DNA of 64,000 nucleotides from Kibdelosporangium sp. MJ126-NF4 (GCF_000826545.1 NZ_CDME01000014.1:372001-436000), one strand, 5' to 3'; positions 47,064 through 59,300 are shown, counted from the first letter of the stretch. Program-made: numbers and translations. Notes: generated by a model from the letters alone, not told the origin.

Positions 47064-47138
47064 GCACACAGCATGCCCTGCCGGATGCCCGAATGCTCCT
47101 TACGGGAGTCGAACGTGCCCAGCCCGGACGAGCCCAGC

Positions 47139-47789
47139 TCAGACGAGCAGCGGCAGCAGGGCGTGCCTGCGGCGCACGACGGCGCCGAACCGGGCGTCGA
47201 TCCGCAGCCACGAGTCCGTCGCGGTCACCCGCACCCGCTCGTCCGGGCTCTCGTTGCCGAGGAAACCCATGCCGGACATGGCGAACAGGCAGCGCAACGG
47301 CACTTTGATCTCCATGCCGTCGCTGCTGACCGTGAGCACTGTCTGGTCGAGCAGGGACGCGGGCGGTGTGCCCTGGGGGCCGACGTTCTCGCGCGCCACC
47401 GCGAGGCCGCGGTCGGCCAGTTGCGACACCACCTCGGCGGGCAGTTGGTCGATGATCTGCCAGCCCTGACCGGGCGGCAGCGCGGAGCGCCACAGCAGGT
47501 CACGCGGCAGGCCCGGGTCGACCGTCTCGCCACGCACGATCGCCAGCCCGGCGAGCAGTTCGCTCGCCTGCACTGTCACGTCGGTGGGCCGCATCGAACC
47601 GCGCACTGTCCTGGTGGCGAGCACGTCGAACGGCGTGGCCACCCACGCGTCGATCAGTTCCTCGCCGGAGGTGGCGCCGGTGCGCGCCTTGAGGCGCACC
47701 ACCGAGTCACCGTCGAGCCGGACCGCCCTGGCGACGAACGCGCCGAGGTCGTCCCGCTCGTGCGAGTCACCGAAAGTCAGCTCAGACAC
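47139..47789 (-). CDS. Conserved protein of unknown function (Rv2474c-like)
   Basis: 216 residues, GTG start overlapping the thioesterase gene by 8 bp. Alternating beta strands and helices: RLDGDSVVRLKAR, WVATPFDVLATRTVRG, QASELLAGLAIVRG, MEIKVPLRCLFAMSGMGFLGN, and a basic C-terminus with HALLPLLV. Gene order (after aglA on the opposite strand and before the thioesterase) matches Rv2474c, which has no known function. Confidence 0.8.
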   Translation of the reverse strand: MSELTFGDSHERDDLGAFVARAVRLDGDSVVRLKARTGATSGEELIDAWVATPFDVLATRTVRGSMRPTDVTVQASELLAGLAIVRGETVDPGLPRDLLWRSALPPGQGWQIIDQLPAEVVSQLADRGLAVARENVGPQGTPPASLLDQTVLTVSSDGMEIKVPLRCLFAMSGMGFLGNESPDERVRVTATDSWLRIDARFGAVVRRRHALLPLLV

Positions 47790-48216
47790 CCTCGTCGCCC
47801 CCGGACCGCCAGCCTGCCAGGAAATCCCGCTCCGCCTCGGTCAACCGGCGCGGCCTGCCGTTCTGCAGATCGTACGGGGCCAGCGTGACGTCCGCGACCA
47901 CCCCCACCCTGTCACCCTCCGACGGTCCACAGTGGACTTCCTGGTGGATGGTGAAGTCGGCGACCCGCAGCCGGGAGACCGACAGGCCGACGCGGAACGG
48001 GTTGCCGTTGACGAAAAGTGGTGCCTGGTAGACGACTTCCAGTCGGGCGACGACCAGCCCGCCGTCGACCATCTCCGCGCCGTGCCGGGCGCCTTCGCCG
48101 TACAACAGCTGCAGCCGTGCCTCCTCGAGCAGCGTGACCGTCTGCGCGTGGTTGACGTGCCGGTACGAATCCATGTCGGACCAGCGCGGCCAGACTGTCG
48201 CGTGGAAGACGCCCAC
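47782..48216 (-). CDS. Acyl-CoA thioesterase, 4HBT hotdog fold (Rv2475c-like)
   Basis: 144 residues, GTG start with GGGAGG 6 nt upstream. WPRWSDMDSYRHVNHAQTVTLLEEARLQLL contains the family Asp and the central helix; RLEVVYQAPL and VTLAPYDLQ complete the hotdog strands. Located 19 bp after gdh on the same strand and overlapping the Rv2474c-like gene, so gdh, this gene and the next form an operon. Confidence 0.9.
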   Translation of the reverse strand: MGVFHATVWPRWSDMDSYRHVNHAQTVTLLEEARLQLLYGEGARHGAEMVDGGLVVARLEVVYQAPLFVNGNPFRVGLSVSRLRVADFTIHQEVHCGPSEGDRVGVVADVTLAPYDLQNGRPRRLTEAERDFLAGWRSGGDEGV

Positions 48217-48235
48217 CGCGAACCTCCCGAACTTC

Positions 48236-51200
48236 TCAGCGGATCATGCTGCGGATCTGGCGTGCCGCCACGGACAGCATCGCGAGGTCCATCTGCCCGG
48301 CCGACTGCCGCAGTTCGTCGAGCGCGGTGCGGGCGCGCGCCAGCCGTGAGGCGTTCGCCTTCTCCCAGTTCTCGATCTTCTGCTGCGCACTCTGACCGGG
48401 GTCGCTGTGCTGCAACGCGTCCAGCGTGATCGACCGCAACGACGAGTACACGTCGTCGCGCAACGACAGCCGCGCCAAAGCATGCCAGCGGTTGCCCCGC
48501 TCCAGGCCGCTGATGAACGTCAGCACTTGGTCGACGTTCAGGTGGTCGGCCATGGCGTAGTACAGCTCTGCGGTCTCCAGCGGGCTGCGCTCCATGTCCA
48601 GCCCCGCCTCGCGCTCGGCGAGCTCGGCCACCTCGATCACGTCCAGCAGGCCGTACGCGTCCAGCAGCGCCGCGATCCGCCGGGCCAGCGACTCCGGCAC
48701 GCCGTGTTCGACCAGCTGCGCGGTGTCGCGTTCCACCGCCTGCTTGGCCTGGCCGCGCAGCAGGTCGCCGACCTTGGGCGCGATCACCCTGACGACCTTG
48801 GCGAACCGGTTGATCTCCGCGCCGACCGCGAGCGGCTGCGGCCGGTTGGACAGCAGCCAGCGCGACGCGCGGTCCAGCAGCCGCCGCGTCTCCAGGACCA
48901 TCTGGTCGGCGATCGTGGTCGGCACCACGTTGTCCAGCGCGTCGATCGCCCGCCAGATCTCCGGCAGGTCGTACACCCTGGCCACCACCGCGAAGGCACG
49001 CACCGCGTCGGTGGCCGACGCGTTTATCTCCTCGGCCAGCCGGAACGGGAAGGTGATCCCCGCGCCGTCGATGACCTCGTTGGCCAGCAGTGTCGTGGTG
49101 ATCTCCCGGCTGAGCGGGTGCGCGGCGATCGCGTCGCCGAACCGCTCACGCAGCTGGCTCGGGAAGTACTCCGGCAGCCGCGCGGCGAACACGCCCTGGC
49201 TGGGCAGTTCGCTGGCCAGCAGGTCCTCTTTCAGGCTCAGCTTGACGTGCGCGAGCAGCGTCGCCAGCTCCGGCGAGGTCAGCCCCTGGCCGATCTTCTC
49301 CATCTCACGGAACTTCTGCTTGGTCGGCAACGCCTCCAGCTCGCGGTCCAGCCCCAGCGCGGCGACCAGGCGGGCGTGCACCGACAGCATCGGCTCGGCG
49401 TGCGCCCGGCTGACGCCCATCATCGCGTTCTGCCGGTAGTTGTCGGCCAGTACCAGGTCGCCGACCTCGTCGGTCATCTCGGCCAGCAGCTCGTTGCGCT
49501 GCGGGCCGGTCAGCTGACCGGCGGTGACCAGGTGGTCGAGCATGATCTTGATGTTGACCTCGTGGTCGGAGCAGTCCACGCCCGCGGAGTTGTCCAGCGC
49601 GTCGGTGTTGACCTTGCCGCCGGTGCGGGCGAACTCGATCCGGCCGCGCTGGGTCAGCCCCAGGTTGCCGCCCTCGCCGACGACCTTCACCCGCAGGTCG
49701 GCGCCGTTCACGCGGAGCGAGTCGTTGGCCTTGTCGCCGACCGCGGCGTGCGACTCGGTGGACGCCTTGACGTACGTGCCGATGCCGCCGTTCCACAGCA
49801 GGTCGACCTCGGCCAGCAGGATCGCCTTCATCAGCTCGAACGGTGAGAGCTTCGTGGTGCCCTCCGGCAGGCCCAGCGCGGCGACGACCTCCTCGGTCAG
49901 CGGGATCGACTTCGCGCTGCGCGGCCAGATGCCGCCGCCCTTGCTGATCAGCGACCGGTCGTAGTCGTCCCACGAGGAGCGCGGCAGGTCGAACATGCGG
50001 CGCCGCTCGGCGTAGGACGTGGCCGCGTCCGGGTCCGGGTCGATGAAGATGTGCCGGTGGTCGAACGCGGCGACCAGGCGGATGTGCTCGGACAGCAGCA
50101 TCCCGTTGCCGAACACGTCACCGGACATGTCACCGATGCCGACGACCGTGAAGTCCTCGGTCTGCGTGTCCACGCCGAGCTCACGGAAGTTGCGCTTCAC
50201 GCTCTCCCACGCGCCACGCGCGGTGATGCCCATGGCCTTGTGGTCGTAGCCGACCGAGCCACCGGAGGCGAACGCGTCACCGAGCCAGAAACCGTAGCCC
50301 TGGGCGACCTCGTTGGCGATGTCGGAGAACGTCGCCGTGCCCTTGTCCGCCGCGACCACCAGGTAGCTGTCGTCGCCGTCGTAGCGCACCACCTGCGGCG
50401 CCGGGACCGTCCTGCCTGCTTCCAGGTTGTCGGTCAGGTCCAGCAGGCCGGAGATGAACATCCGGTAGCAGGCGATGCCCTCGGTCAGCTGCGCCTGGCG
50501 GTCGAGGCCCTGGTCACCGGTCATCACCGGCGGCCGTTTGACCACGAACCCGCCCTTGGCGCCGACCGGCACGATCACGGCGTTCTTCACCGCCTGTGCC
50601 TTGACCAAGCCGAGGATCTCGGTGCGGAAGTCCTCGCGGCGGTCGGACCACCGCAGCCCGCCGCGCGCGACCGACCCGAACCGCAGGTGCACACCCTCCA
50701 CACGCGGCGAGTACACGAAAATCTCGAACCGCGGCCTCGGCTGCGGCAGCTCCGGCACCGCACGCGGGTCCAGCTTCAGCGCCAGGTACTGGCGCGGCTT
50801 GCCGTCCGCGTCCACGACCGCGTAGTTGGTCCGCAGGGTCGCGTTGATCAGCGTCAGCAGGCTGCGCAGGATCTTGTCCTCGTCGAGGCTGGTGACCTCG
50901 TCGATCATCCCGGCGATCTCGTCGACCTGGGTCTTGAGGCCCGACAGGCGGGCCTGCTCGTCGGTGGTGACGTCGAACCGGCTCTCGAACAGCCGCACCA
51001 GCGCCGTGGCGACCACGGTGTGTTTGAGGACGGTGTCCTCGATGTAGTCCTGACTGAACGGCGTCCCGGCCTGCCGAAGGTACCGCGAGTAGGCGCGCAG
51101 GATCGTGGCCTGCCGCCAGCTGATTCCCGCGCGCAGCACGAGCGCGTTGAACCGGTCCACCTCGGCATCGCCGCGCCACACCGCCGCGAATGCCTCCTGG

Positions 51201-53215
51201 AACAGGGTTTTCGCGGCCTCGGCGTCCTCGTCGGAGCGGTGCCCCATCACCGACGGGTCGATCCGCAGGCCGAAGTCGTACACCCACCAGGCCACGTCAC
51301 CGTCGCTGCGCAGCTCGTACGGGCGCTCGTCGATCACCTCGACGCCCATCGCGGTGAGCACCGGCAGCACCTGCGAGAGCGTCAGGCCGTCACCGCAGAG
51401 GAACAGCTTGAACCGCCGCTCACCCGGCTCCGCGTCCTCGGGGACATAGAACTGGATGTCCATGTCGCCCTCGTCACCGAGGGCCTGCAGCCTGCGCAGG
51501 TCCCGCAACGCCTCGGTCGCGGTGAAGTCCTCCTTGTAGGCCTCCGGGAACACGTTCGCCAGGCGCTGGCCCTGCTGCGACGCGGACTCCGAGCCGATCG
51601 ACACCACACCGGTCGCGCCGTTGCCGGTCTTCTCCCGCTGCTCGGCCACGACGGCCTCGGCCATCCGGTCCTCCCAGCTGCGGATGGCCAGCGTCAGCCG
51701 CTCCTGGATGCGCGCGACGTCCGGTTCGATCTGCTGCTGTTGCGGATCGGTGTGCACGGTGAAATACACCTGCGCGAGCGAGAACTCGCCGATCCGCGCG
51801 TTGTACTCCAGGTTGGCGCCGTTGAGCTCCTCCAGCAGGACTTCCTGCATGGCCAGCCGGGTGGTCGTGGTGTACCGGTCACGCGGCAGGAACACGAAAC
51901 ACGAGAAGAACCGGCCGTACGGGTCGCGGCGCAGGAACAGCCGCAGCCGCCGCCGGTCGGCCAGCGCGATCACCCCGGTCGCGGTGGAGTACAACGACTC
52001 CGCGTTGGAGGAGAACAGCTCGGCACGCGGCCAGTTCTGGATCACCTCGAGCATCCGCTGGCCGGAGTAGGACTCCAACGGGAACCCGGCCTCGTGGATC
52101 ACCTCGCGCACCCGGCGCTCGACGACCGGGATGTCCAGCACGTTCTCGTGCAGCGCGGTCGTAGTGAACACACCGAGGAACCGGTGCTCGCCGGTGACCT
52201 GCCCGTTCTCGTCGAACGTCTTCACGCCGACGTAGTACGGGTACACCGAACGGTGCACAGTGGACGGAGCGCTCGCCTCGGTGAGCACGAGCAGCTTCGG
52301 CGCCAGCGCGGTCGCCACCATCGAGTCGGGCCCCGCGGTCAGGCTGCGTGCGGCGAGGCTGTCCTGCCGCAGCACGCCGAGACCGGTGGCCAACACGGCC
52401 TTCAGCGCCGGGTCGTCGTCGCCCCGCACGAGCTCGTACTGGCGGTAGCCCAGGAAGGTGAAATGACCGTCGGCCAGCCAGCGCAGCAACGAGATGCCGT
52501 CGCTGACGTCGGTGTCCTGCAGCGGCGGCGGGTCGGCTTCCAGCTGGTCGGCGAGGTGACGGGCCTGGCCGGACATCTTGGCGGCGTCCTCGACGACCTC
52601 GCGGACGTCGTTGAGCACCGAGTACAGGCCGGTGGCGATGGCCCGGCCGCGGTCGGGGTCGGTGACCAGGTCGACCTCGATGTACATCCACGACTCGACC
52701 AGCGCGTCCGCGGGCGGCTCACCCGGGTCCGCGGTCGGCAGGACCTCGTGCAGCTTCCCGGCGACGTCCCTGCGCACCACGACGATGGGGTGCACCACGC
52801 GCTGGACCTGCACACCGCTGCGGACCAGCTCGGCGCTCACGCTCTCGACCAGGTACGGCATGTCGTCCGTGACGACCTGGATCACCGTCGCCGTGGTGGA
52901 CCAGCCGTCCGCCTCGGTGGTCGGGTTGACCGGGCGGATCACCGGACGGCCGGGCACTCGCTGCCCAGCCAGGTCGAGGTGTGCGCGCACGGCACCGACC
53001 AGGTCGGCCGGGGCGAAGTCGATGACCTCCTCCGGGGGCACATACCGGTAGTAGAGCCGGATCAGGTCGGCGATCTCGGGGGCCGATCCCGCGGCGCTGG
53101 CCACCAACTCGTCCCTGATCTGCTCAGGGCTTGCCGGAGCGGCCGCCTTGGCCGCGACGGTGTTCGGATGGGACTGGACTCCAGTCGAGGTCATGTTCTG
53201 CGGCTCCACGCTCAT
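48236..53215 (-). CDS. gdh: NAD-specific glutamate dehydrogenase, 180-kDa class
   Basis: 1659 residues from ATG 53215 (AGGGTG upstream; 20 in-frame codons above are discounted). Large GDHs of Streptomyces and mycobacteria (about 1620-1650 residues) oxidise glutamate to 2-oxoglutarate and ammonia. The long N-terminal regulatory part contains ACT-like segments; the catalytic core holds the substrate Lys in VGAKGGFVVKRPP (near 885), followed by the dinucleotide fold (VGIGDMSGDVFGNGML) and a helical C-terminal region. Equivalent to Rv2476c. In mycobacteria GDH is inhibited by GarA; that link is not visible here. Operon with the two genes downstream. Confidence 0.95.
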   Translation of the reverse strand: MSVEPQNMTSTGVQSHPNTVAAKAAAPASPEQIRDELVASAAGSAPEIADLIRLYYRYVPPEEVIDFAPADLVGAVRAHLDLAGQRVPGRPVIRPVNPTTEADGWSTTATVIQVVTDDMPYLVESVSAELVRSGVQVQRVVHPIVVVRRDVAGKLHEVLPTADPGEPPADALVESWMYIEVDLVTDPDRGRAIATGLYSVLNDVREVVEDAAKMSGQARHLADQLEADPPPLQDTDVSDGISLLRWLADGHFTFLGYRQYELVRGDDDPALKAVLATGLGVLRQDSLAARSLTAGPDSMVATALAPKLLVLTEASAPSTVHRSVYPYYVGVKTFDENGQVTGEHRFLGVFTTTALHENVLDIPVVERRVREVIHEAGFPLESYSGQRMLEVIQNWPRAELFSSNAESLYSTATGVIALADRRRLRLFLRRDPYGRFFSCFVFLPRDRYTTTTRLAMQEVLLEELNGANLEYNARIGEFSLAQVYFTVHTDPQQQQIEPDVARIQERLTLAIRSWEDRMAEAVVAEQREKTGNGATGVVSIGSESASQQGQRLANVFPEAYKEDFTATEALRDLRRLQALGDEGDMDIQFYVPEDAEPGERRFKLFLCGDGLTLSQVLPVLTAMGVEVIDERPYELRSDGDVAWWVYDFGLRIDPSVMGHRSDEDAEAAKTLFQEAFAAVWRGDAEVDRFNALVLRAGISWRQATILRAYSRYLRQAGTPFSQDYIEDTVLKHTVVATALVRLFESRFDVTTDEQARLSGLKTQVDEIAGMIDEVTSLDEDKILRSLLTLINATLRTNYAVVDADGKPRQYLALKLDPRAVPELPQPRPRFEIFVYSPRVEGVHLRFGSVARGGLRWSDRREDFRTEILGLVKAQAVKNAVIVPVGAKGGFVVKRPPVMTGDQGLDRQAQLTEGIACYRMFISGLLDLTDNLEAGRTVPAPQVVRYDGDDSYLVVAADKGTATFSDIANEVAQGYGFWLGDAFASGGSVGYDHKAMGITARGAWESVKRNFRELGVDTQTEDFTVVGIGDMSGDVFGNGMLLSEHIRLVAAFDHRHIFIDPDPDAATSYAERRRMFDLPRSSWDDYDRSLISKGGGIWPRSAKSIPLTEEVVAALGLPEGTTKLSPFELMKAILLAEVDLLWNGGIGTYVKASTESHAAVGDKANDSLRVNGADLRVKVVGEGGNLGLTQRGRIEFARTGGKVNTDALDNSAGVDCSDHEVNIKIMLDHLVTAGQLTGPQRNELLAEMTDEVGDLVLADNYRQNAMMGVSRAHAEPMLSVHARLVAALGLDRELEALPTKQKFREMEKIGQGLTSPELATLLAHVKLSLKEDLLASELPSQGVFAARLPEYFPSQLRERFGDAIAAHPLSREITTTLLANEVIDGAGITFPFRLAEEINASATDAVRAFAVVARVYDLPEIWRAIDALDNVVPTTIADQMVLETRRLLDRASRWLLSNRPQPLAVGAEINRFAKVVRVIAPKVGDLLRGQAKQAVERDTAQLVEHGVPESLARRIAALLDAYGLLDVIEVAELAEREAGLDMERSPLETAELYYAMADHLNVDQVLTFISGLERGNRWHALARLSLRDDVYSSLRSITLDALQHSDPGQSAQQKIENWEKANASRLARARTALDELRQSAGQMDLAMLSVAARQIRSMIR

Positions 53216-53337
53216 CGGCACCCTGCGCGGGCACTTCGTTGTGCCTGATTGTTGTGCCCTGCTGCGGCCTAACACTAGTTGGCCGCGCTTGCGTGCCGTG
53301 CAACCACCGGTGGGACTTGATGTTCATTTAGGGGGCT

Positions 53338-56300
53338 TCAATAGCCGGTTTCACCCCGTTGACGGCCGGTGTCGTCGCCACGTGGCGTCTCGAGGTCCTG
53401 ATAGGCGGACAGAACGTCTTCGCCGGGGGTCTCCGCGGTCGACGACTGGTACGCCACAAGCGCTTCGGCGAGCAAATCGGCCAGTTTGACGTCGGAGCGC
53501 TCGCGGCGGCGAAGCCGGCTCGGCCGCTGGTCGCCGGCCCCATCGGCGGTCCGTTCCGCCCTTCGGCGCTGCCGTTCCTGCCTCTCGGTCTGCCTGCGTT
53601 GGGACAGTTCGTCCACCTGTGTCACAAGTGCGGAGTCGTCCTGCTGAATCGTTCCCTCAACCGGTTCAGGTCCCACGGCGGGAGCGGCCTCGGACCGGGT
53701 GGCACCGGCGTCCGCGGTGGCGGACGCGTCGCGGCGACGAGACAAACCGTCCGGCCCCAAAGAAAAAACCTCACGGTCGGACGGCGGCGACGGTTCAGGC
53801 GGAACGGCCGCCTGAGCCCCGCGGCGGCGGGGAAAGTCGTCAAGGTCGACCGGACCGGACTGCTCAGGAGGAAGCGGCGAGCGGCCGTGCCCCGTTGGGG
53901 CGAATTCGTCGGACTGCCGGGAGGCGCCCCCGCTGGACGCGTCACCGAAACCACCGGCCAGGTCGAGACCATCGAGTGAATCGGCATGCCGCTGGAAGAC
54001 AGTCGCCTCACCGGGCCTGCCCCGCCGCCCGGCAGGAGGTTCGGCGGGAGGTCCGGCATCTGCCGAATCCGGGATTCCCTGCCGCGCAGTCGCCTCACCG
54101 GGGAGCTTGTACTGCACGGTCGCCTCACCGGGCGTGCCACGACGGCGAGCCGTCTCGGGGTCGTCCGCCGAATACGCGAAACGTCCTCGGGTGCCGTCTT
54201 CCTGCGGGGTGGGCCGTGAGCCGCGGTCCGCCGAGCCGGAGTCATCGGCAAACGCTTGTCGCGCGGTCACCTCGCGACTGTCGGTCGGCTCATCCACCTG
54301 CCTTTGTCGGGCAACCGCTTCGTCTGGCGTCTCACGGCGGCTGGCTGGCGTGAATTCGCCAGCCGTGTCAGCGAATCGCCGTCGCACTGTCGCCTCGCCG
54401 GGCGTGCCGCGTTCGCGGGTTGGCTCGTCGACTTGGGGGATCTCGCGTGCTCGCGGCGCTCGGCGGCGGGCTGCTTCTTCGAAGCCGTCCGCTATCTCCG
54501 ACAAGCTGCGGCGGGTGGTTGGTTCCTGTGGCGCTTGGCTGGTGTCCGGGTCCGGCGCTCGGCGACGGCCGGGTGCTTCCCGATCCGCCTGGGTGGCTTC
54601 AGGTTTGGTTGTCGGCGAGTGCGGTGTTTCGCGGCGCGGGGATTCGCCCAGGATTTCTTCCAAGCCAAGCGGATCGTGCCGAGTGTGCTCGCTCTGGGTT
54701 TCGTCTACCCCAAGCCGGTCGCGGCGAGTGCGTCGCGTGTCCGCGCCCTGGGCTTCGCCCAACCCGAGCCGGTCGCGGCGGGTACGTCGCACGTCCTGGT
54801 TCTGGGCTTCGTCCGCGCCGAGCCGCTCACGGCGGGTGTGCGGTGTGTCGTCGCCCTGGGCTTCGTCGAGGCCGAGCCGCTCGCGGCGGGTGCGTGGCGT
54901 CTCTTCGCCGAGGATTGCTTCGAGACCAAGGGATTCCGGTGTCGCCTCGGTTGCGTGGGTGTCGTCCGGCGTCGGCGGGCGGCCTGCCGACAGGGCGTCG
55001 GTCTCATCGGTGGACGGCGACGGTTTGTGGGGCTGTCGCGTGCTTTGGCTGTCGAAGAACGCGTCCAGGCCGAGTGGGTCGCGTGTCCAGTCGGTCGTCT
55101 CGGACGCCTTGTCCGGGTTGGCTTTCGGGGACTGTCGGCGGTCCGCGTTCTCGGATTCGTCGGCGGCGTCGGGTTTCCTGCGGCGTCCCGCGGTCTCGGG
55201 CTTGGCCGGTGACACGTCGTCGTGGGCGACGGAGTCGTGGTCCGGCCAGGGGCGGGGTGTGTCCGGCCGGGCGGACCTCGATGCACCGGCCTGCTCTGGT
55301 GCTCGGCGGCGACCAGCGGGCTCGTCGTCCCCCAGGACCTGGTCGGGGCGGGCGGGGATCTCCGAGTTCTCGAAGCCGTCGGAGTTCTCGGCCTCCGGTT
55401 TCCGGCGTCGTCCCCCGGTTTCCGGCCGTGAGACACCGGACTCCGGCGCGTCGGCGGACCTGTCGTTGTCCCGCCCGCGCCGCGTGTTTGACTCCGGCAG
55501 CTCATCTGGTTCGTCGGATCGTGATGTCCGGCGACGCGGTGTCGGCTTGGGGGCCGAGAAGTCCTCGGGGGTCGACGATTCCCGCATCCGCCTCCGGCTG
55601 GTTGCCGACGGTTCGGCCGGGATGTCGTTGTCGCCAGGGAAGTCCGGCATCCTCCGGCGCCCGGTGGACTCGCCCGGCGCCACGCCACCGCCCGCGTTTT
55701 CCCCGCTGTCGCCCACATCCGGCATCCTGCGACGTCCCGTGGACTGCCCCGGCGCCGCATCACGCCCCGGAAACTCAGCCTCGCCACCTGCGGACTCCGG
55801 CATCCTCCGGCGACCTGTGGACTCACCTGGTCGCGCGCCGCTACCCTCGTTGTCCGCGCTGCTGCCGAATTCCGGCATCCCACGACGGCCGGTGGGCTCA
55901 CCTGACGCCGACTCCCGACCCCGAAACCCAGCTTCGCCATCCCCCGGCCCAGACGTCCCGCGACGACCAGTGGATTCGCCCGGTGTCGCGCTACCGCCCA
56001 CGGTTTCCGTGCTGCCGCCCACATCCGGCATCCTCCGGCGGCCGGTTGACTCACCTGGCCGCACGCCGCGGTCCTCGTTATCCGCGCTGCTGCCGAATTC
56101 CGGCATTCTGCGGCGCCCAGTGGACTCACCCGGCACCGAATCCCGACCTCGAAACCCGGCTTCGCTGTCCCCCGGCCCCGACATCCCGCGACGAGCTGTG
56201 GGTTCGCCCGGTGTCGCTTTTTCTGCGGTTTCCTTGCTGTCAAACGAATCTGGCATCCTCCGGCGGCCGGTTGACTCGCTTGACGCTCCCGCGCGGCCTT

Positions 56301-59300
56301 GGCGTTCGGCTTCGCTGTTCTCGGGCTCCGGCATTCCGCGGCGGCCTGTGGGTGTCGCTGGTTCGGGCTCTTCCGGGGGTTCCGGCATCCGTTGCCTGCC
56401 GGTCGGGTCTTGGGGTGTCGTTGTCCTGGCTGGGTTGTCCAGGTCTTCGACGGGTTCCGGGGCGCGGCGCTTTCCCGGTGGCGCTTCCGGGGGTGTCTGG
56501 GCGTTCGGGGTTTCCTTCCCGGGGCGGTCTGCCGGTTCGTTTTCCTCTGGTTCCACCGCGCGGCGGGATGGGTCTCGGGGCAGGGCTCGGCGGCGGGCGC
56601 GGGGGTTGTCCGGGTCCAGTTCCGAGGTCCAACGGCGGCGGCCCGGGTTCGGGTCCATGTCCGGGTCGTCCGGGTTCGGGATGTCCGGGCCGAGCGGGAA
56701 CCTCCGGCCTGGTTTCGGGTCCGCTGCCGGGTCTTCTTCCGGGTCGGTGGGTTCGGGTGGTCGCCTGCGGCGACCTGGCCGTGGCTCGACGTCGGGGTCT
56801 GGCGGGACCGGGACCTCCGGGCCGCCGGGCGGGGTCGGGATGGCCGGTTCGTCCGGCGGCGCGGGGACCTCGTCCGGGTCGGGTGGCTGCGGGATCGAGG
56901 ACCGTTCGGCTTCCTCCGCGGCGGCCAGGATCTCGTCTCCGGTGTTGCTGTAGGAGCGCACCGGCTGGTTGATCGCGTACTGGTCGAAGTCGGCGGACTG
57001 GTCGGCGGCGAACTCACCGGGCGCACGCCTGCGTCCGCCGCTGCCGCGGGCGATGCCGAGCCGGTCGAGAACCGAACGGCCTGCCTCGCCAGCGTCGGCG
57101 TCGTCGTGCTCGGAGAACTTCGCGTCCTCGGTCGACGGCCACTGCCCGCCGACTTCCGGTAACGGGAACCCGGCGAGGTATTCGGCCATTTCCGGGTCAG
57201 GTCCGTCACTGGACAATCGCGTGTACTCCTCGATGTAGGTGTAACCGCTGTCGCCGGGTGGGAGGTCGTAGACAGGTTCGACCGACTGCCAGTCCGGCCG
57301 CTCAGGCTCCTGGTCCGCGCTGGTCAACGCTTCCCGTGCGGCGCTGAGCAACGCGTCCTCGCTCGTGCCCTCCTGGTACTGGGCGACGCCTGTGCTGACG
57401 CTGACGCCCCGGGCCGGGTCCTGCGGGTCCCAGTCGGACGCCGACACGGTTTCGCGCAGGGTGGCCGCGAACTGCTCGGCCTCGTCCCTGGTCGTGTCCG
57501 GCAGGAGTACGGCGAGTTCGCCCTCGTCAGGGCGCGCGAGCTCCGCGTCGTGCGGAGCCATGTCACGGACGTGGTCAGCCAGCGAGCTCAACACGTCCGG
57601 GTCGATCTCCGGCGGTATCCGGCCCGCCGTGTCGATGGCTTTGATCAGCGCGGCGCTGAACCGGTCGGTGCTGTCCGGGTCTTTCCTGCTCTGCCGGGAC
57701 TCGGGTTCCGCGTCGCCGCTCGGTTCGAGCCGGACCAGGGTCAGCGCGGTCGGCCGAGACTGGCGGCGTGCGGCGGCGAGCCTGCGGCGCAGACCTTGCC
57801 GGTTGAGCAGACCGGTTTCCTCGTCGCGCTCGCCCTGCGCGGAGTCTGGCCAGCGCGGCTTCTCCGCGTCGCCGGACCTCTTGCCTTTCGGGCGGTGAGC
57901 GCGCTCGTCGGACTCGTTGCCGGTGTCGGCTCCGGCCAGCTCGGCACGGGCTGCTCCTGTCGCCGCCGCGATCGCGGCGCTGGCGGCGAGCGCCGCACTG
58001 GCCGTTGTGGCCCAGTCAAGTTGGGAGTGCGGTTCCGCGGCGGACCAGGGCGGCTGGGACTCGGATTCACTGGCGGCCCAGTCCTTGCGGTATTCCGGCT
58101 CGGTGTCGGTGTGGTCCGTGGGGAGACCCGCGTCCGTGAGGTCGACGGTCGGCGCGTCCATGGCGTCGAGATCGACCGCGGCACGGTCAACGGCCGCGCG
58201 GCTGGCGACCCTGTCCACCGCGGCTGGGTCGGCTCCTGCCCAGTCCGGTATGCCGGTGTCCGCCGCGGATTCGGCACGAGTTCGCCTCCGGCTGGACCTG
58301 TCCTCGGCAGCCGGGTCACCACTTGCCCAATCCGGAATGCCACTGTCCGCCGCAGACTCGGCACGAGTTCGCCTCCGGCTGGACCTGTCCTCGGCAGCCG
58401 GGTCACCACTTGCCCAATCCGGAATGCCACTGTCCGCCGCAGACTCGGCACGAGTTCGCCTCCGGCTGGACCTGTCCTCGGCAGCCGGGTCGGCACTTGC
58501 CCAATCCGGCAGGCCACTGTCCGCTGTGGACTCGGCGTCGGTCCATGCTTGGCTGGGCCTGTCCGCGGCTGGGTCGTTACTCGCTGCCCAGTCCGGTCGG
58601 TCTTGCTCTGTGTCCGGGCGGTGGCGAGTGGCCCTGCCTGATGGGGGTGGGGTCTTGGTGGCTGACCACTCCGGGGCGTTCTCGTCAGCCCAGCCGTGGG
58701 TTGTTCTGCCTGTGGTTGGGTCGGCGGATGTCCTGTCTTGTGTGGACCTGGTTGTGGCGGACCACTCCGGTGTGTCGTCCTGCTCGGCGGGGTCGGTTGT
58801 GTCCCAGCTGTGGGAGCCTCGGTCTGCTGTGGTCGGGTCGGCGGGAGACCAGTCGCGGGTGGCTGCGCCTGTGCCTGTGTTGGCTTGGTGTCGCCGGGGC
58901 TTGTCCGTTGCCGCGGGGTCGGAGCCTGCCCATTCGGGAGCCGCGCGGTCCGCGGCTGTCAGGTCGGCGGCTGCTCGGGTTTGGCCTGCCAGGTCCATGG
59001 CCGCGCGTTCTCTCGCGACCATCTCCCAGCCCGCGAGCTCTCGGCCGAGGATGTCCTGGCGGCTGGCCGCGGCTGGGCCGGTCGCGGGGAGGCCGGATGA
59101 TTCCGACTGTGTGGGGGCCCCGCCCCCGCCCCCCGCCCCTCCCCCTGTTGTTCCGTAGCTCATCCCGCCCATGGTTGGGTAGCCCTCCAGGTCGTAGGCC
59201 TGGGTGGCTGGGTGGCCGTGGGTGGCCGGGTAGCCCGCGCTCAGGTTGCGGTCCTGGGTGCCGCTGGTCGCGGCGTGGACTCCTGCCTGGTCGTCGGTTT

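Noticed and set aside
50051..53248. A 1065-codon plus-strand frame antisense to gdh
   Set aside because: Composition is Val/Asp/Arg/His-rich without domains; gdh on the other strand is certain.
54107..56953. Long plus-strand frames (948 and 850 codons) over the giant gene
   Set aside because: They are antisense to the repeat-rich gene, whose own frame carries the recognisable GGDEF-like and helical modules and runs uninterrupted for 2419 codons.
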